From: Pseudomonadota bacterium | GTDB lineage: Bacteria > Pseudomonadota > Alphaproteobacteria > Acetobacterales > Acetobacteraceae | Length of the DNA: 64,000 bases | Direction of reading: 5' to 3' | NCBI GenBank assembly: GCA_019351895.1 | Contig: JABBOH010000003.1 | Span: 151,975-215,974, forward strand | Shown: positions 1 through 8,438 of the stretch, in pieces | How the letters are laid out: each line of letters begins with the position of its first letter | Numbering within the stretch: the stretch's first letter is position 1 | Notes under the pieces: model-generated | What the model was told of the DNA's origin: nothing | What the model saw: the letters and a program-made list of their open reading frames with translations, nothing else | Databases searched by the model: none | Program-made: the position numbers and the translations under genes

Positions 1-146
1 CATCGTCGTCTCCGTCTTCCTTGTCTCGGGCGCCGAGCCCGATCGTCTGCGCGTCTAACGGGCTCGGCTGCCGATCTCACACATGCGTATTCAGCTCAGC
101 AAGTTCAGCGGCTCTCGCTTCGGCGTGAAGAGGCCGTGGACCCTAA

Positions 147-935
147 CTATTGGCCGGTGGCGGGCCGGCGTGGATACCAGTCCGGCGGCGTGGACCGATG
201 GTCATCCCGCACCGCCTGGATCGCCGCCTCACGATGCTGGCGATAGAGACTGCGGAAGGTCGCATAGGGGTCCAGCGCCATGCGCTTCACCTCGTCGATC
301 GGCTTGAGCAGTTCGGCTCGCAGGTTGACGATACCGACGGCCGTCTTGCTGTCGTCCAGCGCGGTCACGACGGCGCCCTGCCCGATCCAAAAGAACGGGT
401 CGGACACGACGCCAACCCCGTAGCCCGCGGCGTCGCGCGGATCCGACGGTCCCAGCACGGGAAGATAGAGGAATGGGCCCGGCTTGACGCCCCAGATGGC
501 GAGCGTGATGCCGAAGTCCGCCTCATGCGCGGGATAGCCCAAGCCGGACGCCACATCGAAGATACCACCCAGACCCACCGTCGAATTCACGACGAAGCGC
601 ACCAAGCTATCTCCCGCCCGGCGCGACTTGGCTTCTAAAATGTCATTCATGAAAATGACAGGTGTGTGCAGATTCGCCAGCACGTCGCCTATGTGATTGC
701 GCACAACATGGGGGACAACCGCGGCATAGCCCTGAGCGATCGGCTTCAAAAAGTAGGTGTCGAGCGTGTCGTTGACGGCATACAGCTTGCGGTTCAACGG
801 CTCCAGCGGGTCGTTGGTCTGCTCGTAGGCGGCAAGGGCGGCGGGGTCGGATGCTGGCGGCTTGGTCGCGCAGGCCGAAAGCCCCGCCAGCGCCAGCCCA
901 GCCAGAAGCCCGACGGTCCAGATCCTCGATATCAC
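147..935 (-). CDS. mlaA: MlaA family outer-membrane lipoprotein
   Basis: This is the outer-membrane component of the Mla system, which removes mislocalised phospholipid from the outer leaflet and passes it towards the inner membrane. The 262-residue protein begins with a lipoprotein signal peptide whose lipobox LSAC makes Cys22 the lipidated residue. The family signature NDPLEPLNRK lies at residues 41-50, followed by the typical later blocks GIFDVASGLG and LPVLGPSDPRD. Length is normal for MlaA. It is transcribed away from metF. Downstream, at positions 1-3, the minus strand carries an ATG preceded by GGAG, which may start a further gene (perhaps another Mla component) outside the window. The assignment rests on family motifs seen directly. 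Confidence 0.93.
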   Translation of the reverse strand: MISRIWTVGLLAGLALAGLSACATKPPASDPAALAAYEQTNDPLEPLNRKLYAVNDTLDTYFLKPIAQGYAAVVPHVVRNHIGDVLANLHTPVIFMNDILEAKSRRAGDSLVRFVVNSTVGLGGIFDVASGLGYPAHEADFGITLAIWGVKPGPFLYLPVLGPSDPRDAAGYGVGVVSDPFFWIGQGAVVTALDDSKTAVGIVNLRAELLKPIDEVKRMALDPYATFRSLYRQHREAAIQAVRDDHRSTPPDWYPRRPATGQ

Positions 936-1031
936 GCGGTAGCTCCCTTACGTTCAACAAGCATAACCGGCAGGCTCAACTCTCCACAAAGGAGACGTAA
1001 AGCATATCCGGCGCAATTGGTATCCCTCGGG

Positions 1032-1043
1032 AACCGGCCGGTT
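1032..1043. repeat. 12-bp perfect palindrome between mlaA and metF
   Basis: The 267-bp space between the divergent mlaA and metF genes contains the perfect palindrome AACCGGCCGGTT, which extends imperfectly to 17 bp. It could be an operator for either gene or a chance GC-rich inverted repeat. No clear -35/-10 pair and no known riboswitch consensus was recognised around it. Confidence 0.3.
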
Positions 1044-1202
1044 TCCATCTGGTGGCGCCATCGCGGATGGCAAGGTGCGCGACCATGTCCGACGGGCGGG
1101 GTGGCGCCGGCCTTGCAGGATGCGCGCGTTGCTGCCACGGAGAACGCCCCTACAATAGCGACTCCAGATGAGACCGACGGTCCGCGCGGTGAGTGCCAAA
1201 CG

Positions 1203-2153
1203 ATGAACCATGCCCTGACCTCCCGTATCCCCGTGCTCGAGCGCTGGGTCAGCGGTCCGCGCTTCGGCGCCCTGCCGCTGCCCGAGGGCGGCAGCCCCGC
1301 CCCGGCTCTGTCCTTCGAGTTCTTCCCGCCGAAAACCGAAGCGCTGGAGACCCAGCTCTGGGCCTGCATCCGCAGGTTGGAGACGCTGAGCCCGCGCTTC
1401 GTCTCTGTCACCTACGGCGCGGGCGGCAGCACGCGGGAGCGGACGCATGCGACCCTGATCCGCCTTGTGAGCGAGACGGCGCTGGTGCCGGCAGCCCATC
1501 TTACCTGCATGGGCGCGAGCCGCGGCGAGATCGACGAGGTCGCGGGGCGCTACTGGGATGGCGGCGTCCGCCATATCGTGGCGCTGCGCGGCGATCTCCC
1601 GCCCGGTCAGACCGATGTCGGCGCCGACGGGTATCGGAACGCGATCGAACTCGTGGAAGGCCTGCGGCGCGTCGCCGATTTCGAGATCAGCGTCGCCGCC
1701 TATCCGGAGGTCCACCCGCGCGCCGCCTCGCCCGAGGCCGATCTCGACAACCTCAAGCGCAAGCTCGATGCCGGCGCGACGCGCGCCATCACCCAGACCT
1801 TCTTCGACAGCGCCGTCTATCTCCGGTTTCTGGACCGCTGCCTCGCCGCCGGCATCACGGCGCCGATCGTGCCTGGCATCCTGCCGGTGACCAACTTCGC
1901 GCAAGCGGTGAAGTTCAGCGCCATGTGCGGCACCGCGATCCCGGACTGGATGGCGACGATGTTCGAGGGGCTGGACGAGGACCCGGAGACGCGCCGCATG
2001 GTCTCCGTCGTTATGGCGGCCGAGCAGGTGCGGCTGCTGCAGGCCAACGGCGTGGACGAGTTCCACTTCTACACGCTGAACCGCCCCGACCTCACCTACG
2101 CCATCGCCCATATTCTGGGGGTGCGCCCGAAAGTGGAGGCCGCGCGGGCGTGA
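1203..2153 (+). CDS. metF: 5,10-methylenetetrahydrofolate reductase
   Basis: MetF reduces methylenetetrahydrofolate to methyltetrahydrofolate using FAD, supplying the methyl group for methionine synthesis. The 316-residue reading shows the catalytic-region block FEFFPPKT (residues 38-45), SVTYGAGGSTR near residues 68-78, HLTC near 99-102 and a later ALRGDLP block, all characteristic of bacterial MetF. The ATG at 1203 is chosen because the open frame upstream has no family similarity and this start gives the usual length. The stop codon overlaps the GTG start of the helicase gene (GTGA), so the two are probably translationally coupled. metF, uvrD/pcrA, prmA and the deacetylase form one compact operon. 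Confidence 0.93.
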   Translation: MNHALTSRIPVLERWVSGPRFGALPLPEGGSPAPALSFEFFPPKTEALETQLWACIRRLETLSPRFVSVTYGAGGSTRERTHATLIRLVSETALVPAAHLTCMGASRGEIDEVAGRYWDGGVRHIVALRGDLPPGQTDVGADGYRNAIELVEGLRRVADFEISVAAYPEVHPRAASPEADLDNLKRKLDAGATRAITQTFFDSAVYLRFLDRCLAAGITAPIVPGILPVTNFAQAVKFSAMCGTAIPDWMATMFEGLDEDPETRRMVSVVMAAEQVRLLQANGVDEFHFYTLNRPDLTYAIAHILGVRPKVEAARA

Positions 2154-4339
2154 GCGGCTATCTCGACCGGCTGAACGCCGAACAGCGCGCGGCCGTCGAG
2201 GCGCTGGACGGCCCGCTGCTGGTGCTGGCAGGCGCCGGCACCGGCAAGACGCGCGTGCTGACGACGCGCTTCGCCCATATCCTGATGTCGGGCCGCGCCG
2301 GTCCCGGGCAGGTGCTGTCGGTCACCTTCACGAACAAGGCCGCGCGCGAGATGCGGGAACGCATCGCCGCCATCCTCGGCCGCCCTGTGGAGGGGCTGTG
2401 GCTCGGCACCTTTCACGCCCTCGCTGCGCGCATCCTGCGGCGGCATGCGGCTCAGGTCGGGCTGGAACCCAACTTCTCCATCCTCGACACCGACGATCAG
2501 CTGAGGCTGCTCAAGCAGGTGATGCAGGCGGAATCGATCGACGCCAAGCGCTGGCTGCCGCAGGGGCTGATGGGCATCATTCAGCGCTGGAAGGATCGCG
2601 GCCTGACGCCGGACCGTGTCACCGCCGCCGAGGATACGGACTTCGCCGGGGGCCGCGCGCGGGACATCTATGCCGCCTATCAGGACCGGCTGCGCACGCT
2701 CAACGCCGCCGATTTCGGCGATCTGCTGCTGCACGTCACCGAGATCATGCGCAACCAACCGGAGATCCTGGCGCAGTACCACCGCATGTTCCGCTACATC
2801 CTGGTCGACGAGTATCAGGACACGAACCTCGTCCAATACCTGTGGCTGCGCCTGCTCGCCCAGTCGCATCAGAACATCTGCTGCGTCGGCGACGACGACC
2901 AGTCGATCTATTCGTGGCGCGGCGCGGAGGTCGAGAACATCCTCCGGTTCGAGAAGGATTTCCCGGGCGCGCGCATCGTGCGGCTGGAAGCGAATTACCG
3001 CTCGACCGAGCAGATCCTCGGCGCCGCTTCGGGCCTCATCGCCCATAACGAGGGCCGGCTCGGCAAGACACTCCGCTCCGGCCGCAACGACGCGCGCGGC
3101 GACAAGGTCGAGGTCATCGCCCTCTGGGACTCGGAGGAGGAGGCCCGCATGATCGGCAGCCGGATCGAGGCGTTGCGACAGGACGGCCACCGGCTGTCCG
3201 AGATCGCCATTCTCGTCCGCGCCGGCTTCCAGACCCGCGCCTTCGAGGAGCGGTTCATCACCCTCGGCATCCCCTACCGCATCGTCGGCGGCTTGCGCTT
3301 TTACGAGCGGGCCGAAATTCGCGACGCCATCGCCTATCTGCGCCTCATCGTGCAGCCGGCGGACGACCTCGCCTTCGAGCGCATCGTGAACCTGCCGCGC
3401 CGCGGCGTGGGCGATGCGGCCATGCGCAGCCTCTACGCCTATTCCCGGTCGCAGGGCGTGCCGCTCATGCTGGCGACCGAGCGGCTGGTCGCGTCGGGCG
3501 AGCTGCGCGGACGGGTGCGGGAGAACCTCGCCGAGCTGCTGCAGAACTTCATGGGCTGGCGGGAACTGCTGCAGCGCGAGGGCCATGTGGTGACCGCCGC
3601 CACCATGCTCGACGAGTCCGGCTACACGGCCATGTGGAAGGCGGACAAATCGCCGGAAGCGCCCGGGCGGCTGGACAACCTCAAGGAACTCGTCCGCGCG
3701 CTGGCCGATTTCGAGACACTTTCCGGCTTCCTCGAGCACATCGCGCTCGTGATGGAGAACGAGGAGAGCACCGACGCCGACCGCGTCAGCCTCATGACGC
3801 TGCATGGCGCGAAGGGACTGGAGTTCGATACGGTCTTTCTGCCCGGGTGGGAGGAAGGGCTGTTCCCGAGTCAGCGCTCGATGGAGGAGACGGGCCTCAA
3901 GGGTTTGGAGGAGGAGCGCCGCCTCGCCTATGTCGGCATCACCCGCGCGCGGCTCCGGGCCGTCATCAGCCACGCCGCCAACCGCCGCATCTACGCGAAC
4001 TGGCAGAGCAACGTGCCGAGCCGCTTCATCGAGGAGCTGCCTGCCGAGCATATCTCGCAGACGGGCGCCGCACGGGCCGACCGGCAGCAGCGGCTGACCA
4101 CGCCGCCGATCTTCAGCGGGGCTTTCGCGCTGACCGCCGCGCGACCCCGCCTGGCGCCCGGCGCCTGGGAGCAGGCGAGCCGCCCGCCCCGTGCCGAAAG
4201 CATCCCTGTCGGCGCGCGCGTCTTCCACCAGAAATTCGGCTACGGCACCGTGATGGCGGTCGACGATAACCGGCTCGACATCGCCTTCGAACAGAGCGGG
4301 GAAAAGCGCGTGCTCGATACCTTCGTCGAGCGCGCCTAG
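2150..4339 (+). CDS. ATP-dependent DNA helicase, UvrD/PcrA type
   Basis: This superfamily 1 3'-5' DNA helicase of 729 residues acts in excision repair, mismatch repair and clearance of replication blocks. The Walker A loop AGAGTGKT is at residues 27-34, motif II DEYQDTN begins at residue 220, followed by GDDDQSIYSWRGA and LEANYRST. Motifs V and VI, TLHGAKGLEFD and YVGITRAR, lie near residues 548 and 593. The C-terminal end (FGYGTVMAVDDNRLDIAF) is the Tudor-like domain of PcrA/UvrD that contacts RNA polymerase in known members. The GTG start at 2150 overlaps the metF stop and opens exactly where family similarity begins. Whether to call it UvrD or PcrA cannot be settled from the sequence alone. 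Confidence 0.94.
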   Translation: MSGYLDRLNAEQRAAVEALDGPLLVLAGAGTGKTRVLTTRFAHILMSGRAGPGQVLSVTFTNKAAREMRERIAAILGRPVEGLWLGTFHALAARILRRHAAQVGLEPNFSILDTDDQLRLLKQVMQAESIDAKRWLPQGLMGIIQRWKDRGLTPDRVTAAEDTDFAGGRARDIYAAYQDRLRTLNAADFGDLLLHVTEIMRNQPEILAQYHRMFRYILVDEYQDTNLVQYLWLRLLAQSHQNICCVGDDDQSIYSWRGAEVENILRFEKDFPGARIVRLEANYRSTEQILGAASGLIAHNEGRLGKTLRSGRNDARGDKVEVIALWDSEEEARMIGSRIEALRQDGHRLSEIAILVRAGFQTRAFEERFITLGIPYRIVGGLRFYERAEIRDAIAYLRLIVQPADDLAFERIVNLPRRGVGDAAMRSLYAYSRSQGVPLMLATERLVASGELRGRVRENLAELLQNFMGWRELLQREGHVVTAATMLDESGYTAMWKADKSPEAPGRLDNLKELVRALADFETLSGFLEHIALVMENEESTDADRVSLMTLHGAKGLEFDTVFLPGWEEGLFPSQRSMEETGLKGLEEERRLAYVGITRARLRAVISHAANRRIYANWQSNVPSRFIEELPAEHISQTGAARADRQQRLTTPPIFSGAFALTAARPRLAPGAWEQASRPPRAESIPVGARVFHQKFGYGTVMAVDDNRLDIAFEQSGEKRVLDTFVERA

Positions 4340-5226
4340 TGGCGGCGCGCCGCGCGACCCCCCTGGAGACAGTGTCGCTTTTGGTGCCGGAGGAGGCGCT
4401 TCCCTTCTACGAGCAGGCGCTGCTCAGCATCTGCCCGACCGTCGGCTTTTTCCGCGACGAGGACGAGGGCCCCTGGCGTCTGGAAGCGGTCAAGCCCGTC
4501 GGCGACCGCGATGCCGAACTCGCGACCGCATTGCTGCTGGCCGCCGCCCTCTCCGGCGTTGAGGCGACCCTGGAACGGACGGCGACCGAAGCCGAGGGGT
4601 GGCTCGCACGCAACCTCGAGCAATTTCCAGAACAACTCATCGGCCGCCGCTTCGCGGTGCGCGGCACCCACGAGACGGCGGCGCCGGTCGCGGGCCGGCA
4701 TACGCTCACCGTCGATGCGGGTCTCGCCTTCGGCAGCGGCGAGCATGGCTCGACGCGCGGCTGCCTGCGCGCGCTGGAGTTCATCGCCCATCGGCGTCCG
4801 CGAAGACTTCTCGATCTCGGCACTGGTTCAGGCATCCTGGCGATGGCGGCGGCCAAGCTGCTCCACCGTCCCGTCATAGCGACCGACATCGACCCCTGGT
4901 CGGTGCGCGTGACGCAGCAGAACGCCGCCTTGAATGGGGTTTCCGGTCTCGTACGCGGGGCACTTGCGGACGGGTGGAAAACCACCGCATCCCGCGCCGG
5001 CGCACCCTACGATCTCGTCTTCGCCAATATCCTGGCGCGGCCGCTCTGCGCGATGGCCCGGCCCTTGGCCCAGCATCTGGCACCCGGCGGTCATGCGATC
5101 CTCGCCGGACTGCTGGCGACGCAGGAGCGGATGGTGCTTTCCGCTCACCGCCGCCAGGGTCTCGTGCTCGAGCGCCGCTTCCCCGAGGGGCAATGGTCGG
5201 CCCTGCTGCTGCGAAAAGCGTCCTGA
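4339..5226 (+). CDS. prmA: Ribosomal protein L11 methyltransferase
   Basis: PrmA transfers methyl groups from S-adenosylmethionine to lysines and the N-terminus of ribosomal protein L11. The 295-residue protein has the SAM-binding motif LDLGTGSGILAMAAAK near residues 158-173, an acidic ribose-binding loop TDIDPWS after it, and the PrmA-type active-site block FANILARPL near residue 230. The N-terminal third corresponds to the L11-recognition domain. It starts with GTG overlapping the final base of the helicase stop codon, so coupling is likely. Family length is about 290-300 residues, as here. Confidence 0.92.
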   Translation: MAARRATPLETVSLLVPEEALPFYEQALLSICPTVGFFRDEDEGPWRLEAVKPVGDRDAELATALLLAAALSGVEATLERTATEAEGWLARNLEQFPEQLIGRRFAVRGTHETAAPVAGRHTLTVDAGLAFGSGEHGSTRGCLRALEFIAHRRPRRLLDLGTGSGILAMAAAKLLHRPVIATDIDPWSVRVTQQNAALNGVSGLVRGALADGWKTTASRAGAPYDLVFANILARPLCAMARPLAQHLAPGGHAILAGLLATQERMVLSAHRRQGLVLERRFPEGQWSALLLRKAS

Positions 5227-5244
5227 TTGTTTTCTGAGGGGAAC

Positions 5245-6156
5245 ATGATGTGCCCGCTCCATCATAGCCTCGCCCATCATGGCCGTTACGACTACACGCC
5301 GATCACGCGGCGGCCGGTCTATGACTGGCCGAACGGGCGGCGGCTCGCGGTCTATCTCGGCCTCAACCTGGAGCACTTCGCGTTCGGTGAAGGACTAGGC
5401 GCGGAACTCGCTCCCGGCGGACCCGCGCCCGATGTGCTGAACTACGCATGGCGCGACTACGGCAACCGCGTCGGCGTCTGGCGCATGCTGGATCTGTTCG
5501 AGCAGCTGTCGCTTCCGGCCACTGTCCTGCTCAACAGCAGCCTCTACGACTATTGCCCCGAGGTCGTGGCGGCCTTCAGGGCGCGCGGCGACGAGATCGC
5601 GGGGCATGGACGCAGCAACGCCGAGCGGCAGAGCGTGCTCGATGAGGCCGAGGAGGCCAAGCTCATCGCCGAGACGACGGCGGCGATCAAACGCCACGAG
5701 GGCCGCGCCCCGGCGGGATGGCTGAGCCCCTGGATCGCGGAGAGCCGCACCACCCCCGACCTGCTGGCCGAGTCCGGCTATCGCTACACGCTCAACTGGT
5801 GCCATGACGACCAACCGGGCTGGATGCGCACCCGCGGCGGCGGCAGCCTTCTATCCGTGCCCTATCCGCAGGAGATCAACGACATCCCGGCGATCGTCGC
5901 ACGCAAGATCGAGGCCGACGCCTTCGCGGACATGATCGTGGATAATTTCGAGGAGATGCGCCTGCAGGCGCAGAACCAGCCTCTGGTCATGGGGATCGCG
6001 CTACACCCCTATATCGTCGGCCAGCCGTTTCGCCTGCGTCATCTGCGGCGGGCGCTGGCGCAGATCGCGCGCGACCGGGACGACATCTGGCTGTGCCGGG
6101 CGGGGGACATTGCGGCGCATGCGGCCGCGGTCCTGCCGAAGCACATGCCCGCATGA
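5245..6156 (+). CDS. Polysaccharide deacetylase family protein (PuuE-like)
   Basis: This 303-residue protein belongs to the NodB-fold carbohydrate esterase superfamily, on the branch of PuuE-type allantoinases and related uncharacterised proteins. It contains the blocks YDWPNGRRLAVYLGLNLEHF, AGHGRSNAER, GWLSPWIAESRTTPDLLAESG and a late ALHPYIVGQPFR. The classical NodB metal motifs TFDDG and HSxxH are not intact: GLNLEHF and HGRSN occupy those places. Chemistry is therefore uncertain, and amidohydrolysis of a small metabolite is as likely as sugar deacetylation. ATG 5245 is preferred over an upstream TTG because TGAGGGG lies 4 bases before it. It is probably the last gene of the metF operon. 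Confidence 0.75.
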   Translation: MMCPLHHSLAHHGRYDYTPITRRPVYDWPNGRRLAVYLGLNLEHFAFGEGLGAELAPGGPAPDVLNYAWRDYGNRVGVWRMLDLFEQLSLPATVLLNSSLYDYCPEVVAAFRARGDEIAGHGRSNAERQSVLDEAEEAKLIAETTAAIKRHEGRAPAGWLSPWIAESRTTPDLLAESGYRYTLNWCHDDQPGWMRTRGGGSLLSVPYPQEINDIPAIVARKIEADAFADMIVDNFEEMRLQAQNQPLVMGIALHPYIVGQPFRLRHLRRALAQIARDRDDIWLCRAGDIAAHAAAVLPKHMPA

Positions 6157-6184
6157 GGGGATCACGGACGCCTCGTTGCGACGC

Positions 6185-6221
6185 CAAAAAAAGAGGGCGG
6201 GCCTGTTCGGGGCCCGCCCTC
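6185..6221 (-). terminator. Rho-independent terminator of the DUF1127 gene
   Basis: On the minus strand an 11-bp perfect stem GAGGGCGGGCC/GGCCCGCCCTC (6193-6203 with 6211-6221) with a 7-base loop is followed by a run of seven T. It lies directly downstream of the DUF1127 stop codon. It may also slow plus-strand transcripts from the metF operon. Confidence 0.9.
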
Positions 6222-6245
6222 CGCAGACATGCCGGTGGGACGCGA

Positions 6246-6479
6246 TTAGCGGGCGTCGCGGCCCGGCATCAGAAAGACCGAGCGGATTTCGCCGCGGCTC
6301 AGGCCGATATCGGCCAGCTCGCGATCGCTCAGCCGATCGAGTTCGTTGATCACCGCGCTGCGGCGGCTCATGTCGCGCAGCCAGCGTCCGACACGGAACA
6401 CGGGCGAACCGAGACGGCCTGTGCGGCTGCCCATCGCCTGGGGGGCACGCGCGGCACTGGTGTTGATGAAGGCGTTCAT
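6246..6479 (-). CDS. DUF1127 domain small protein
   Basis: This 77-residue basic protein has the DUF1127 core in its C-terminal half: VGRWLRDMSRRSAVINELDR followed by LSDRELADIGLSRGEI. Small arginine-rich DUF1127 proteins are common in Alphaproteobacteria, and some studied members bind RNA or affect stress and phosphate responses. Which of these applies here cannot be told. The ATG at 6479 is chosen because AAGGA lies about 9 bases upstream and the N-terminus MNAFINTSAA is typical; the longer open frame upstream is not protein-like. It is a single-gene unit with its own terminator. Confidence 0.85.
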   Translation of the reverse strand: MNAFINTSAARAPQAMGSRTGRLGSPVFRVGRWLRDMSRRSAVINELDRLSDRELADIGLSRGEIRSVFLMPGRDAR

Positions 6480-6652
6480 GGTGGCAGGTCCTTGGTCGAT
6501 ACGGCCCGGAGACGGTCCGGGGCACCGTTGCCGCGGGATATAGCAATGCGGAGACGCAACGGCCTGCGGCAAGAAGCTCTGACAGACATGCTCTTCAAGC
6601 ATAGTCACGGTCCCGTTATGCTTTTGACACATATCTTCACGGAAATTTCGCC

Positions 6653-8437
6653 ATGACGCCATATTCCGATCGTTTGGCCGCTGTCCGTGGGATATTCGCC
6701 GGTCTCGGGATCGGCGGCCTGCTGATACCCCGGTCGGACGAGCATCTTGGCGAGTATGTGCCCGCCGGGGCCGAGCGTCTGGCTTGGCTGACGGGCTTCA
6801 CGGGCAGCGCCGGGCTTGCCCTCGTGCTCCCCGGGCGGGCCGCGATCTTCACCGACGGCCGCTACGTCCTGCAGGTGCGCGATCAGGCGGACGGAACCTT
6901 GTGGGAGTTCCGGCACATCACGGATGAACCGCCGGCGGACTGGCTGAAGTCGGCGGCGCCCGCAGGCGCGCGGATCGGTTACGACCCGCTGCTGGTCAGC
7001 GAGGACATGATCGAGCGTCTGGGGAAAGCCGCGCCCTCGGTCGTGCTGGTGCCGCTCGAAACCAACCCCATCGACGCAGTCTGGCCCGATCGCCCCGCGC
7101 CGCCGGCTGCACCCGCCTTCGTCTATCCCGAGGCCCATGCCGGGCGGAGTGCCGCGGACAAGCGCGTGGACATCGCCGCGATCCTTAAGAATGCGGGCGA
7201 GGATGCGGCGGTTATCACCGACCCGCCCTCCATCAACTGGCTGCTCAACATCCGCGGCGCCGACGTGCCCTTCGTGCCGATCGCGCTCGGCTTTCTCATC
7301 ATCCGGGCGGACGCCACGGCGACCCTCTTTATGCCGCCAGCCAAGATCGGCGCCGATGTGCGCGCGCATCTCGGCAATGCGGTGAGCGTCGAGCCGCGGG
7401 AGGCGCTGCCCGCCGCGCTCGATGCTTGGGCGGGCAAGCGCGTTCGCGTCGATGCCCAGGCCTCCCCCGCGTGGTTCGGCCAGCGCCTGCGGACGGCGGG
7501 GGCCGAGGTCGTGGCCGGTGCCGACCCTTGCGCGCTCCCCAAGGCCTGCAAGAATTCGGTGGAGCAGGACGGCGCGCGCGCGGCGCAGGCGCGGGACGCG
7601 GTGGCGCTCTGCCGGTTCCTGCACTGGCTCTCGGACCATGCCCCTACGGGCAAGGAGACCGAGATATCGGCGGCAGACGCGCTGCTCGGCTTCCGCCGGG
7701 CGCTGCCGGAGTTCCGCGAGGAAAGCTTCCCGGCCATCTCCGGGGCCGGCGAGCACGCGGCCATCATGCATTACCGGGTCTCGCCCGAAAGCGACCGGCA
7801 CATCGTCCCCAACGAGATCTACCTCATCGATTCGGGCGCGCAGTTCCTGGACGGCACGACCGACGTGACCCGCACCGTCTGGACCGGACCCGCTGCCGCG
7901 CCCGCCGCCATCCGCGACCACGTCACGCGCGTGCTCAAAGGGCATATCGCCATCGCCACGCTCCGCTTTCCCGAGGGCGTCGGCGGCAGCCATCTCGACG
8001 CCTTCGCCCGTCACGCCCTGTGGTCCGTCGGCCTCGACTTCGATCACGGCACCGGGCACGGCGTCGGCGCCTATCTGTCGGTGCATGAGGGGCCAATGAG
8101 CCTCTCCCGCAACTCGCGGCCCATCCCCTTCAAGCCCGGCATGCTGATCTCGAACGAGCCAGGCTACTACCTGCCCGGCGCCTATGGCATCCGGCTCGAG
8201 AACCTGCTTCTGGTGCAGCCCGTGGCACCCCAGCCGGGCGGGGTGAAGCCGTTCCTGGAGTTCGAGACGATCACCCTCGCCCCCTTCGACCGCATGCTGA
8301 TCGAGCCCGCCCTGCTGACGAAGGCTGAGCGCGAATGGCTGGACGCCTATCATGCCCGCGTGCTGGCCGAGGTCGGGCCGAAGCTGCCGGCCGACGCGCA
8401 AAGCTGGCTCGCCGCCGCCTGCGCGCCCATCGCCTGA
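6653..8437 (+). CDS. pepP: Xaa-Pro aminopeptidase (M24B)
   Basis: This metallopeptidase removes N-terminal residues that precede proline. The 594-residue protein has the three-part architecture of the long aminopeptidase P group: two creatinase-like N-terminal domains, then a pita-bread catalytic domain from about residue 310. The dinuclear metal ligands are visible as IDSGAQFLDGTTDVTRT (two Asp, near residues 393 and 404), GTGHGVGAYLSVHEGP (His), SNEPGYY (Glu) and RLENLLLV (Glu). Cytoplasmic, with no signal peptide. The following glycosyltransferase starts one base after the stop, so the two are cotranscribed. Confidence 0.92.
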   Translation: MTPYSDRLAAVRGIFAGLGIGGLLIPRSDEHLGEYVPAGAERLAWLTGFTGSAGLALVLPGRAAIFTDGRYVLQVRDQADGTLWEFRHITDEPPADWLKSAAPAGARIGYDPLLVSEDMIERLGKAAPSVVLVPLETNPIDAVWPDRPAPPAAPAFVYPEAHAGRSAADKRVDIAAILKNAGEDAAVITDPPSINWLLNIRGADVPFVPIALGFLIIRADATATLFMPPAKIGADVRAHLGNAVSVEPREALPAALDAWAGKRVRVDAQASPAWFGQRLRTAGAEVVAGADPCALPKACKNSVEQDGARAAQARDAVALCRFLHWLSDHAPTGKETEISAADALLGFRRALPEFREESFPAISGAGEHAAIMHYRVSPESDRHIVPNEIYLIDSGAQFLDGTTDVTRTVWTGPAAAPAAIRDHVTRVLKGHIAIATLRFPEGVGGSHLDAFARHALWSVGLDFDHGTGHGVGAYLSVHEGPMSLSRNSRPIPFKPGMLISNEPGYYLPGAYGIRLENLLLVQPVAPQPGGVKPFLEFETITLAPFDRMLIEPALLTKAEREWLDAYHARVLAEVGPKLPADAQSWLAAACAPIA

Positions 8438-8438
8438 G

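Noticed and set aside
936..1202. Possible SAM riboswitch before metF
   Set aside because: No SAM-I, SAM-II or SAH core was recognised. The only structure is a GC palindrome.
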